DNA of 64,000 nucleotides, taken from the NCBI RefSeq assembly GCF_009557055.1, contig NZ_CP045649.1, positions 186,001 through 250,000 on the forward strand, read 5' to 3'. Of this stretch, positions 42,784-50,747 are shown one piece after another. The position numbers and the translations under genes were made by a program. This DNA is from Nocardioides sp. dk884. Its GTDB lineage: Bacteria > Actinomycetota > Actinomycetes > Propionibacteriales > Nocardioidaceae. Position 1 is the stretch's first letter. Each line of letters begins with the position of its first letter. The notes beneath the pieces are model-generated. The model saw nothing but the letters and a program-made list of their open reading frames with translations, did not search any database and was not told the origin of the DNA.

Positions 42784-42838
42784 GCAGCAGCCCCGGCCAC
42801 GCGGGCCGCCGGCGAACACCCCATCAAAGGAGAGCAGC

Positions 42839-43657
42839 ATGCGAGACGTCGTCGAGCGGCAGGCCGGCAAGGTCGCGTTCATCACCGGTGCTGCCCGCGG
42901 TATGGGTCGTGCCCACGCGGAACGGTTGGCCGCCGAGGGTGCCAACCTCATCCTCATCGACAGCTGCCAGTCCGCGCGGAGCACCGGCTACCCGGGAGGC
43001 ACCGAGGAGGAGCTCGAGGAGACAGCGGAGCTGGCCCGCAAGTACGGCGCGGAGGTGCTCTCGCGGAAGGTCGACATCCGGGACTGGGACGGCATCGAGC
43101 AGGTCGTGGCGGATGGTGTCGCGGAGCTCGGCCGTCTCGACGTGGTCGTCGCCAACGCCGGCATCTGCTTCGGCGACTGGTCGTGGAAGATCGGCCGCGA
43201 GGACTGGCAGGAGATGATCGACACCAACCTCACCGGCACCTTCGCGACGGTGAAGCCGTGCGTGCCGATCATGATCGACCAGGGCACCGGCGGCTCGATC
43301 ATCATCACCAGCTCGGTCGCCGGGCTTCGCGGCCAGCCGTTCCTCGGTGCCTACGTGGCGAGCAAGCACGGCGTCACCGGCCTGGCGAAGACGATGGCGG
43401 TCGAGCTCGCCCAGTACAACATCCGGGTCAACACCGTGCATCCTCACGGGGTGGAGACCGGCATGGCCCCGCCGGTCCTGCACGATCTCATCGTCGAGAA
43501 CGCCGCCACCCTGGGGCCGATATTCATGGGCTCGCTGCCGGATCCGGTCAGCCAGCCGGAGGACATCGCCGGCGCGGTGGCCTTCCTCGCCTCGGACGAG
43601 GCGCGGCACATCACCGGCACCCAGCTCCAGGTCGACCTGGGCACGCTCATCCGGTGA
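42839..43657 (+). CDS. SDR-family dehydrogenase, mycofactocin-coupled type
   Basis: A 272-residue SDR with TGAARGMGRAHAERLA at the cofactor site, Ser in IITSSVAGLRG and YVASK. After the second strand comes an insertion (DSCQSARSTGYPGGTEEELE) of the kind seen in mycofactocin-associated SDRs, which hold NAD tightly and pass electrons to mycofactocin. No mycofactocin biosynthesis genes are in the window. It would oxidise an alcohol of the pathway. AAAGGAG precedes the ATG. Confidence 0.88.
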   Translation: MRDVVERQAGKVAFITGAARGMGRAHAERLAAEGANLILIDSCQSARSTGYPGGTEEELEETAELARKYGAEVLSRKVDIRDWDGIEQVVADGVAELGRLDVVVANAGICFGDWSWKIGREDWQEMIDTNLTGTFATVKPCVPIMIDQGTGGSIIITSSVAGLRGQPFLGAYVASKHGVTGLAKTMAVELAQYNIRVNTVHPHGVETGMAPPVLHDLIVENAATLGPIFMGSLPDPVSQPEDIAGAVAFLASDEARHITGTQLQVDLGTLIR

Positions 43658-43667
43658 GAATGACCGG

Positions 43668-44663
43668 GTGACATCGGTTCGCATCAACGACCTGAGCCGT
43701 CTCGCCACCGCGGCGGGGCGGCTCGGTCTCGTCGAGGAGTCCGGCGTCCTCGGCGGCCCGGGTCTGCTCGTCGTCGAGCCGCTGTCGTGGGACATCGACC
43801 TCGAGGCGGCGGCGGCGTACGTCCGCGACATCCCGGCGGTGACGCTGCTGGCTGCCGCGGCGTGGCCGGACAAGGCGCAGGCGCTGGTCGACGCCTTCGA
43901 CCTCGTGACGCTCGACCGGGCCGAGATCGGCGCGGTCGAGCGCGCGGTCGGCCTGGCGCCGCTGGGTGCCTATGCCCTCGTGACGCTGACCCGCCGGTCA
44001 GCGGGGATGTCCGCGGCGGACGGCATCTGGGCGGAGTCGGCGGTGTTCTCCGCACTGATGGGCAGCCGGCGCTACCAGGAGTGGCTGGCGACGAAGCCCG
44101 CGTCCAAGGAGAGGACCGAGCCCGCGGAGGCGGTGCTGGTGGAGGAGGCCGAGGGCGTCCTGCGTCTGACGTTGAACCGCCCGGCGGCGCGCAACGCGGT
44201 GGACCTCCGGCTGCGCGACTGCCTGGTCGCGGCGCTCGAGACGGCGGAGCTGCGGCCCGAGGTGGGCATCGAGCTCAGGGGCGCCGGGGTGTGCTTCAGC
44301 GCAGGCGGTGACCTGACCGAGTTCGGGGACGCCGACGACCCGGCCACCGCGCACGCCGTACGCGGGACGCGCCATCCGGCGCTCGCCCTGGCCCGGGTCG
44401 CGGATCGTGTGACCGCCTATGCGCACGGACCGAGCGTGGGGGCCGGCGTCGAGCTGCTCGCGTTCGCCCGGCACGTCGTCGCGGCGCCCGGCGCGACCTT
44501 CCGTCTGCCCGAGGTCGCGATGGGGCTGGTGCCCGGGGCCGGCGGCACCTGGTCGGTCGTGCAGCGCATGGGCCGGCAGCGCGCGAACTGGTTCATGCTC
44601 ACCGGCGCCACGATCGACGCCGACACCGCCCATGCCTGGGGCCTGGTGGACGCCCTGGCATGA
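43668..44663 (+). CDS. Crotonase-fold protein with extra N-terminal domain
   Basis: A 331-residue protein. Residues from about 150 form a crotonase domain (LTLNRPAARNAVDLRL, then VCFSAGGDLTEF and VPGAGGTWSVVQRMG). The first 140 residues are an extra domain that resembles a partial crotonase unit. The Glu144 position is kept in LPEVAMG, but the Glu164 position is Trp (RANWFMLTG), the mirror image of the crotonase at 35236. GTG 43668 lies 10 bp after the SDR stop; the ORF could be read earlier but overlaps the SDR in another frame. Function beyond the fold is open. Confidence 0.8.
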   Translation: MTSVRINDLSRLATAAGRLGLVEESGVLGGPGLLVVEPLSWDIDLEAAAAYVRDIPAVTLLAAAAWPDKAQALVDAFDLVTLDRAEIGAVERAVGLAPLGAYALVTLTRRSAGMSAADGIWAESAVFSALMGSRRYQEWLATKPASKERTEPAEAVLVEEAEGVLRLTLNRPAARNAVDLRLRDCLVAALETAELRPEVGIELRGAGVCFSAGGDLTEFGDADDPATAHAVRGTRHPALALARVADRVTAYAHGPSVGAGVELLAFARHVVAAPGATFRLPEVAMGLVPGAGGTWSVVQRMGRQRANWFMLTGATIDADTAHAWGLVDALA

Positions 44664-44673
44664 GGCGGTCCGG

Positions 44674-45585
44674 CTAGTCGACCTGCATGCCGAGGAACTT
44701 GGTGAACTGCGCCGGGCCGTCGGGGAGCACGTCGACGTAGCCGCCTGCCCCGATGTCGTTCCAGCGTGCGCGGACGTCCTCCGGCTGCGCATCCACGCCG
44801 AGGAAGACGCCGCGGCTCTCCGGGATCTCGCTGACCGAGAAGCAGCCGCCGCCGGCGTTCAGGATGGTGCCGTTCGGCGCGTCCTCGCCGACGAGGAAGA
44901 GGACTCCGGAGGCGACTGCCTCGGGAGGGAGGCGGTCCGCGTCGGACTCCTCGCCGATGATCGTCCCGAGAGTCATCCGCGACCGTGCGACCGGGACGAT
45001 GGTGTTCGTCCGGATGTTCTTCGACTCGCCCTCGATGGCGAGCACCTTCATCAGGCCGAGCACCCCGGCCTTCGCCGTGGCGTAGCCGGCCTGGCCGAAG
45101 TTGCCGTAGGTGCCGTTCTGCGAGGAGGTGAACAGGATCCGGCCGTACCCCTGCTCCCGCATGTGCGGCCAGACCGCGTGGGTGCACCGGATCGATCCGG
45201 TGAGGTGCACGTCGAGGACCGTCAGCAGGTCGTCCAGCGCCACCTTGTGGAAGGAGCGGTCCCGCAGGATCCCGGCGTTGTTGATGAGGATGTCGATGCG
45301 CCCGAAGTGCTCGATGGTCTCCTCGACCATCGCCTGCACGCCAACTGGATCGGTGACGCTGGCGTAGTTGGCGATCGCCTCCCCGCCCGCAGCAAGGATC
45401 TCCGCCACGACCTTGCCGGCGGCGTCCTCCTGGTCCTCCGTGCCGTCGACCGTCGACCCGAGGTCGTTGACGACGACGCGGACGCCGCGCTCGGCGAGGG
45501 CCAGTGCGTAGCTGCGCCCCAGTCCGCGGCCTGCGCCGGTGATGATCGCGACGCGCTCGGCGCCGGCGTTCTCGCCTGGCCTCAT
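44674..45585 (-). CDS. SDR, MFE-2/HSD17B4-like 3-hydroxyacyl-CoA dehydrogenase
   Basis: A 303-residue SDR of the type found at the N-terminus of peroxisomal multifunctional enzyme 2. The cofactor site is TGAGRGLGRSYALALAERG, followed by VVVNDLGS. NNAG is in ILINNAGILRD, and the active site has Ser in FTSSQNGTYGNFGQ and YATAK. A C-terminal extension is longer than in classical SDRs. In steroid degraders such enzymes oxidise 3-hydroxyacyl-CoA in side-chain beta-oxidation. ATG 45585 has GGAGAGGAA. It is convergent with the crotonase, 10 bp apart. Confidence 0.88.
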   Translation of the reverse strand: MRPGENAGAERVAIITGAGRGLGRSYALALAERGVRVVVNDLGSTVDGTEDQEDAAGKVVAEILAAGGEAIANYASVTDPVGVQAMVEETIEHFGRIDILINNAGILRDRSFHKVALDDLLTVLDVHLTGSIRCTHAVWPHMREQGYGRILFTSSQNGTYGNFGQAGYATAKAGVLGLMKVLAIEGESKNIRTNTIVPVARSRMTLGTIIGEESDADRLPPEAVASGVLFLVGEDAPNGTILNAGGGCFSVSEIPESRGVFLGVDAQPEDVRARWNDIGAGGYVDVLPDGPAQFTKFLGMQVD

Positions 45586-45840
45586 GGTGGTTCCTCTCCG
45601 CAAGCCCGCGTGGTCCGCGGTGGCTGTCTGATGGCGCCTGAGGCTGTCGGCCGACGCGCTCACATCGACGCCCCGTGCGGCGCGCGATGGCGCAAGAATA
45701 GTGTGATGAGTAAGACGATTGCAAACTTGTCATGCGCAAGGCGGGAGATCTCGGCGTCGCTTCCATGATCGTCGATCGATGCCGAGCGGAGAGTCGGTCG
45801 GCGACGTGCCCTCGCCGCGGTTCCGGCCCCGTGGTCCGTG

Positions 45841-46269
45841 TCAGGGGACGAGCAGCGTCGGTTGGCCGAGCCCGCCGAGGGCTGATCGGAAAGCGTGTCC
45901 GCGCTGCATGCCGGCGACGATCCGGTGCGCCGGCGAACCCATGAGGTGTCGGACCAGCTCGCGTCGCGATGTCACGACGAGCGTCGGGCCGAAGCCGTGG
46001 GCCCGCAGGGCGGCGTCGTACTCGTCGCGCAGGTCCCGCTTCGCCGCGGCCAGCCCGCCCGCTGTCTCCAGGTAGAAGGGGCAGATCGTGGCGAAGACGA
46101 CCCAGGGGGGCAGGTCGAGCAGGATGGCCCGCAGGTCACGTCCCTCGCGCCCCGCCTCGGCCACCGCGCTCAGCAGCGCGCGCCAGCTCTCGGGCGCCTC
46201 GTCGAGGAGGACGGTGACGGTGCGACTCCCGAAGTCCTCGGGGGTGAGGCCGGACGTGGGGCTGGACAT
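45841..46269 (-). CDS. Unknown protein (142 aa)
   Basis: A soluble protein with no recognised family. ATG 46269 has GAGG at 5 bases; an earlier ATG would add 7 arginine-rich residues. The sequence has an N-terminal EDFGSRTVTVLLDEAPESW, a helical middle (LLSAVAEAGREGRDLRAILL) and SRRELVRHLMG near the end. Codon use matches the neighbours. It lies between the SDR and TetR genes on the same strand. A 255-bp gene-free gap (45586-45840) separates it from the SDR start; that gap contains an AT-rich patch near 45696-45735, the probable SDR promoter. Confidence 0.55.
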   Translation of the reverse strand: MSSPTSGLTPEDFGSRTVTVLLDEAPESWRALLSAVAEAGREGRDLRAILLDLPPWVVFATICPFYLETAGGLAAAKRDLRDEYDAALRAHGFGPTLVVTSRRELVRHLMGSPAHRIVAGMQRGHAFRSALGGLGQPTLLVP

Positions 46270-46391
46270 CGAACCTCGTCGTGTTCGCATCGGCTCGGGC
46301 TCCTCGCTCGATCGTCTGGCGTGATGCCGGTTACAGTAGCGCCGTTCCGGCGCGCTGCGAGGTGGGTCGGCACGTCCGTCGGGGACGGGTC

Positions 46392-47003
46392 TCAGCGGAG
46401 GATCTCGTCGGTGACCGCCTGCTCGAAGGCCGAGCGCAGGCGTGGCACGTTGCGCGTGAAGATCGCGGCCAGGTCCTCGTTCTCGTCGGAGTCCAGCCAG
46501 CGGTTGATCACCTCCTGGGAGATGGCGAGGAGGCCTGCGGCCACCACCTCCGGCAGAAGGTCGGACTCCGGGAGGTCGAGATGCCGGCGCAGGTGCTCGG
46601 CGATCGTCGCCTGCCAGCGTCGCTGGAACCGGAGCGCGCCGCCCATCAGCTCGGGGTTGCGATCGATGGTGGCCATGCGGGAGCGGGCCGATGCGCGATC
46701 GTTCGACGTCCAGGTCGGCCGGGAGGTCGCGACGTCGATGACCTCCTGCAGCGGGTCGCTCGTGCGCGGGTGCTCGGCCAGCTGCTGGGTGACCGCCCGC
46801 AGCTCGACGTCCTCGACGTACCAGAAGGCGTCGGCCTTGCTGGCGAAATAGGCGAAGAACGTCCGCCGCGCGATGCCCGCGCGGTCGGCGATGTCGCCCA
46901 CCGCCGTGCGGGAGTAGCCACGCTCCTCGAAGAGCGCCTCGGCGTGGGCGGCGATCCGGGCGTGCGTCGTGGCCGACGGCCTACCTGCGCGGGCGGATGT
47001 CAT
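46392..47003 (-). CDS. TetR-family transcriptional regulator
   Basis: A 203-residue regulator. The N-terminal HTH reads AVGDIADRAGIARRTFFAYFASKADAFW; the rest is a helical ligand-binding domain. It follows the MFS transporter gene by 39 bp on the same strand, the usual arrangement of a regulator with its efflux pump. Its likely operator is the dyad at 48625-48647 in front of the transporter. The ligand is unknown, plausibly a hydrophobic pathway compound. Confidence 0.9.
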   Translation of the reverse strand: MTSARAGRPSATTHARIAAHAEALFEERGYSRTAVGDIADRAGIARRTFFAYFASKADAFWYVEDVELRAVTQQLAEHPRTSDPLQEVIDVATSRPTWTSNDRASARSRMATIDRNPELMGGALRFQRRWQATIAEHLRRHLDLPESDLLPEVVAAGLLAISQEVINRWLDSDENEDLAAIFTRNVPRLRSAFEQAVTDEILR

Positions 47004-47042
47004 GCGGCTGAGCGTCTCATGGAAGTAGGCGCCGGTGCCCGG

Positions 47043-48578
47043 TCAATGCGTCGACCGGAGCCGGGTGCCGGGGATCAGCAGCGCGAGCACGACGGCGAGC
47101 GCCGCGATCGGCGTCATGAAGAGGAAGAGATCGCCGATGGTGTCGCCGACGACCTGCTGGTAGGTCGCGCGCAGGGCGTCCGGGAGCGTCGCCGGGTCGG
47201 GGAGCGAGTGGCCGATCTCGGGTGTCTCGCTGGCGACCCGGCTGCCCAAGTAGGTGCCGAGGATCGCGATCGAGACGGTGCCGCCCAGCGATTGGGCGAA
47301 GGTCACCAGTGAGCTCGCGGAGCCCACCTCGTCGGGATCGACGATCGTCTGGACGGCCACCATGAGATTCGCCGTGCTCGCGCCGAGACCGATGCCGAGG
47401 ACGGCGCTCGACAGCGCGACGAAGGGGACAGGAGTGGCGTGGTCGACCGAACCGATCATCGCCACCCCGAGCGCCACGACGGCGCAGCCGAAGAGGCACA
47501 TCGGCTTCCACCGCGCGGTCGCGGAGACGATCCGACCGTTGATGACGCCGGTCGCCGCGAGGGCAGCGACCATCGGAGCGGTGAGCAGCCCGGCGTCCAT
47601 CGGGTCGAGCCCGCGGCTGTACTGGTAGTACTCGCCGAGGTAGACGGTCGCGGCCAGCATGGCCATGCCCACCAGTGCGGCGGTCGCCGTCGCGAGGGCG
47701 ACGGTGCGTCCCCGGAACAGCCCGAAACGGATGATCGGCTCGGTCGCGACCTTCAACTCGACGAACACCACGGCCGCGATCACGGCGGCGGCGGCCAGTG
47801 CCAGGGCCACGGTCGTCGATGATGCCCACGGGAAACGAGAACCACCCAGGGAGAGCAGGGCCAGCAGCAGGCTGATGCCCGCGACGACGAGCAGGCCACC
47901 GAGCAGGTCGACCTTGACCGGTCGGCTCTGGTGGGGGATCCGTAGGGTGCGCGACATCAGCGCCATCGAGGCGGCGGCGAAGGGCAGCCCGATGAGGAAA
48001 CAACCGCGCCAGCCGAGCGGGGAGTCCGCGATGATGCCGCCGACGACGGGCCCCGCGATCGTGCCGGTCGCCCAGCACATGTTCTGGTAGCCGGTGAACC
48101 GGCCGCGCTCGCGCGGTGGGACGAGACGCGCGATCACGGCGGCTGACAGCGCCACCAGTCCGCCGATGCCGACGCCCTGGATGGCTCGGGCGGTGATCAT
48201 CGTGGGGATGTCCTGGGCCAGCATGCCGATGAGGTTGCCGACGACGTAGACGAGCAGCGCCGCGCGGATGAGGTGTTCGATGTTGAGCTGGTCGGCGAGC
48301 TTGCCCCACAGCGGCGTCGTCGCGGTGATGGTCAGCATGTTGGCCACTACCACCCAGGTGTACGCCGTCTGGCTCCCGCCCAGGTCGGGGACGATGCGGG
48401 GCAGGGCATTGATGACCACGGTGCCCGAGATCAGGGCCACGAACATCGCGAGCATCACCCCGGAGACGGCGACGAGCAGCTCGCGGTGGGTGGGGGAGGG
48501 CGTCGGGGCCGTCTGCCCGCCCGGGTCGAGCCGCTCGTCGGGCGCCGTGACCGCCTCCGGGACCTGCTCGTGCTGCAT
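47043..48578 (-). CDS. MFS efflux transporter, DHA2 family (14 TM)
   Basis: A 511-residue membrane protein with a 30-residue polar N-terminus and 14 predicted helices. Motif C-like GPVVGGIIAD lies in helix 5, and WGKLADQLN stands where motif A is expected. It resembles EmrB/QacA drug antiporters. It heads a two-gene unit with the TetR gene. The divergent gene is FdxA; the short shared region (48579-48674) carries a clear TetR-type dyad. Confidence 0.92.
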   Translation of the reverse strand: MQHEQVPEAVTAPDERLDPGGQTAPTPSPTHRELLVAVSGVMLAMFVALISGTVVINALPRIVPDLGGSQTAYTWVVVANMLTITATTPLWGKLADQLNIEHLIRAALLVYVVGNLIGMLAQDIPTMITARAIQGVGIGGLVALSAAVIARLVPPRERGRFTGYQNMCWATGTIAGPVVGGIIADSPLGWRGCFLIGLPFAAASMALMSRTLRIPHQSRPVKVDLLGGLLVVAGISLLLALLSLGGSRFPWASSTTVALALAAAAVIAAVVFVELKVATEPIIRFGLFRGRTVALATATAALVGMAMLAATVYLGEYYQYSRGLDPMDAGLLTAPMVAALAATGVINGRIVSATARWKPMCLFGCAVVALGVAMIGSVDHATPVPFVALSSAVLGIGLGASTANLMVAVQTIVDPDEVGSASSLVTFAQSLGGTVSIAILGTYLGSRVASETPEIGHSLPDPATLPDALRATYQQVVGDTIGDLFLFMTPIAALAVVLALLIPGTRLRSTH

Positions 48579-48624
48579 GGGCTCACCTGCGGTGTCGGGT
48601 CCGCATCGTCAATCGCAGACTAAT

Positions 48625-48647
48625 TATATGACTGATCCAGTTATATA
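48625..48647. promoter_or_regulatory. TetR operator candidate (TATATGACTG-3-CAGTTATATA)
   Basis: Ten-base arms TATATGACTG and CAGTTATATA pair at 9 of 10 positions around a 3-base centre. The site is midway between the divergent MFS and FdxA starts and could control both. A related TGATCCAG core also occurs on the minus strand near 12140-12147. Confidence 0.6.
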
Positions 48648-48674
48648 CCCTTGATGCCGGTACAGTCCTCGCTC

Positions 48675-48995
48675 ATGACGTACGTGATCGCCCAACCTTG
48701 TGTCGACCTCCGCGACCGCGCATGCGTGGACGAGTGTCCGGTCGACTGCATCTACGAGGGGCCGCGGATGGCCTACATCCAGCCCGAGGAGTGCGTCGAC
48801 TGCGGCGCCTGCGAGCCGGTTTGTCCGGTGGAGGCCATCTTCTTCCAGGACGACCTTCCGGAGAGGTGGGCCGACTACACCGCGATCAACGCCTCCTTCT
48901 TCGCCGAGCTCGGGGCGCCCGGTGGGGCGAGCTCCCTCGGTCCTCAGTCGCACGACGCCCCTGCCCTCGCAGACGTTCCGCTGTCGGTGCAGTAG
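48675..48995 (+). CDS. fdxA: Seven-iron ferredoxin (FdxA type)
   Basis: A 106-residue ferredoxin of the 3Fe-4S/4Fe-4S actinobacterial type. It opens MTYVIAQPCVD; ligands follow in ACVDECPVDCIY and ECVDCGACEPVCPVEAI, and the tail FFAELGAPGGAS is a family hallmark. ATG 48675 is preferred to 48651, which adds residues absent from the family. It transfers electrons, possibly for the KorAB enzyme or for a P450. It is divergent from the TetR-controlled MFS gene. Confidence 0.95.
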   Translation: MTYVIAQPCVDLRDRACVDECPVDCIYEGPRMAYIQPEECVDCGACEPVCPVEAIFFQDDLPERWADYTAINASFFAELGAPGGASSLGPQSHDAPALADVPLSVQ

Positions 48996-49039
48996 CGCGC
49001 GGCCGGTCCGGGGCGGCGCCGCGAGGGGTCAGCGATTCC

Positions 49040-49122
49040 TGCACCGTGTGATGCATGCAAGAAGCTCGACGCGTTCCGGGCCGGAAGCGTTGACGGGTTG
49101 ATGAATGAGTGACTAGCGTCAC
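49040..49122 (+). promoter_or_regulatory. Conserved P450-locus promoter block, copy B
   Basis: Gapless 83-bp match to 19256-19338: 22 of the first 25 bases are the same, and TTGACG-18-TAGCGTCAC ends the block in the same place. It lies in front of a decayed ferredoxin and the third P450, about 125 bp before that P450's ATG. Confidence 0.7.
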
Positions 49123-49129
49123 AGCGACC

Positions 49130-49219
49130 GCCGCTGCACCAGGGCCACGCGCCGTGCGCGGAACGCGCGCATCGAGCGGTCCGCTCCTGCCCGAGCAGGC
49201 CGTCGGCCTCTTCGACTGA
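49130..49219 (+). pseudogene. Decayed 3Fe-4S ferredoxin gene remnant
   Basis: The DNA CCAGGGCCACGCGCCGTGCGCG matches, with differences, the CxxHxxC region of the ferredoxin at 19444. TCCTGCCCGAGCAGGCC matches its last-cysteine region but with one C deleted, which breaks the frame. Restoring that base gives RSCPEQAVGLFD and a stop, against RSCPEQAITIF and stop in the intact gene. About 100 bases between the two parts are missing and no ATG remains. It sits exactly where the intact gene lies at the 19-kb locus: after the shared promoter and before a P450. Confidence 0.75.
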
Positions 49220-49247
49220 CATGGCGACGAACGAACGGAGCTAACAG

Positions 49248-50654
49248 ATGGCGATCAACGAGACCGAGCCCAGTGCCTGTCCGGTGAGCGGGGCGGGTGG
49301 TGCGGAGGAGCAGAAGGAACGCCTCCGCATCACCATGAACCGGCACGCCTCGACGTACCGGACTGACTTCGAGAAGAACACCGACGAGCTGCACGCCAGG
49401 TGCCCGATCGCGTGGAACGACACCCACGACGGCTACTGGTACGTCAGTGGGAACCAGGAGCTGATGGACACGGCGCGTCGCGCCGACGTGCTGTCCAACG
49501 ACGCCGACATCCATCAGCAGCGCCGGGGCTACAAGGGCATCAACATCCCGGGTCCGCCGCCGGAGGGGCGCACCACGATCGGCGGCTTCTTGGAGATGGA
49601 TCCCCCGGAGCAGCGGCACTACCGCCAGGCGCTGAACCCGTACCTGTCTCCCGCAGCCGTCCAGCGCTGGCAGCCGGTCCTCGATGAGCTGACCCGTGCC
49701 TGCGTCGACGAGAAGATCGAGTCCGGGCAGATCGATTTCGTCGACGACCTGGCCAACATCGTGCCGGCCGTGTTCACGATGGCGATCCTGGGCTTCCCGC
49801 TCAAGGACTGGGTGGTCTACTGCGAGCCTGCCCATGCCAGCGTCTACACCTCGCCCGATGACCCGGACCACGCCCGCGTCATGGACATGGCGATGAAGAT
49901 GGGGGTCCGTGCGTTCGAGAGCATCGCGGAGATCAAGCAGACCCGGAAGCCGGGGCTCGCCGACGCGCTCATCCGTGCCGACATCAACGGCCACCAGCCC
50001 GACGACATGGACCTCATCGGTGCGGTCATGCTGCTCATCGGTGGCGGCTTCGACACCACCACTGCCCTCACGGCCCACTCGCTGGAGTGGCTGTCGCAGC
50101 ATCCCGAGGAGCGCGACCGCCTCAGTCGCGAGCGCGAGACCCTGCTCGACAGCGCCACCGAGGAGTTCCTGCGGTTCTACACGCCAGCGCAGGGCGACGG
50201 ACGCACGATCTCCCAGGACGTCGAGATCCACGGCGTGCAGCTGCGCGAGGGTGAGCGGCTCTGGCTCTCCTGGGCGATGGCCAACCGCGACGAGAAGGTG
50301 TTCGACGAGCCGCACCGCGTCCGCCTGGACCGCTCGGGCAACCGCCACGCGAGCTTCGGCCTCGGCATCCACCGGTGCATCGGCTCCAACGTCGCGCGCG
50401 CGGCGTTCAAGACGATGGTGCGCCATGTGCTCGACCGGATGCCGGACTTCGTGTGCGACCCGGCTGGGGCTGTCCACTACGACACCACCGGCGTCATCAA
50501 CGGCATGAAGCATCTGCCTGCGACCTTCACCCCGGGCAAGCGCCTCGGCCCCGGTCTCGAGGAGACCATCGCCGCGGTGCAGGTGGCCTGCGACGAGCAA
50601 GGGCTCGCGGAGCCAGTCACCCGGCGCAAGGATGGCGCAGAGCTCGACCTCTGA
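49248..50654 (+). CDS. Cytochrome P450, third paralogue
   Basis: A 468-residue P450 of the same family as the tandem pair. It shares MNRHAS-YR-DFE, PIAWNDTHDGYW, LIGGGFDTTTALTAHSLEWL (I-helix), EEFLRFYTPA (ExxR) and heme ligand Cys377 in FGLGIHRCIG. It has an 18-residue N-terminal extension (SACPVSGAGGAEEQ) and differs throughout at DNA level from the pair, so it is an older copy. Its own ferredoxin gene has decayed, so it must use the one at 19444 or FdxA. A GAACGGAG precedes the ATG. Confidence 0.94.
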   Translation: MAINETEPSACPVSGAGGAEEQKERLRITMNRHASTYRTDFEKNTDELHARCPIAWNDTHDGYWYVSGNQELMDTARRADVLSNDADIHQQRRGYKGINIPGPPPEGRTTIGGFLEMDPPEQRHYRQALNPYLSPAAVQRWQPVLDELTRACVDEKIESGQIDFVDDLANIVPAVFTMAILGFPLKDWVVYCEPAHASVYTSPDDPDHARVMDMAMKMGVRAFESIAEIKQTRKPGLADALIRADINGHQPDDMDLIGAVMLLIGGGFDTTTALTAHSLEWLSQHPEERDRLSRERETLLDSATEEFLRFYTPAQGDGRTISQDVEIHGVQLREGERLWLSWAMANRDEKVFDEPHRVRLDRSGNRHASFGLGIHRCIGSNVARAAFKTMVRHVLDRMPDFVCDPAGAVHYDTTGVINGMKHLPATFTPGKRLGPGLEETIAAVQVACDEQGLAEPVTRRKDGAELDL

Positions 50655-50680
50655 CCGGGCCCGTCAACGTCCGTCCCCAT

Positions 50681-50728
50681 CACCCCGTCACCCCGTCACC
50701 CCGTCACCCCGTCACCCCGTCACCCCCG
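50681..50728 (+). repeat. 8-bp tandem repeat (CACCCCGT)n
   Basis: Five perfect copies of CACCCCGT (50681-50720) are followed by one partial, altered copy. The array ends about 20 bp before the DoxX-family start codon, and its last part merges with the AAGGAGG ribosome site. Copy number may vary by slippage and alter expression of that gene. Confidence 0.85.
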
Positions 50729-50747
50729 TCACAAGGAGGCACGCCTC

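Noticed and set aside
49105..49219. A short open frame starting at GTG across the ferredoxin remnant
   Set aside because: It lacks a ribosome site, and its residues match the ferredoxin only in the last few codons; the DNA-level match to the intact gene shows decay rather than a new gene.
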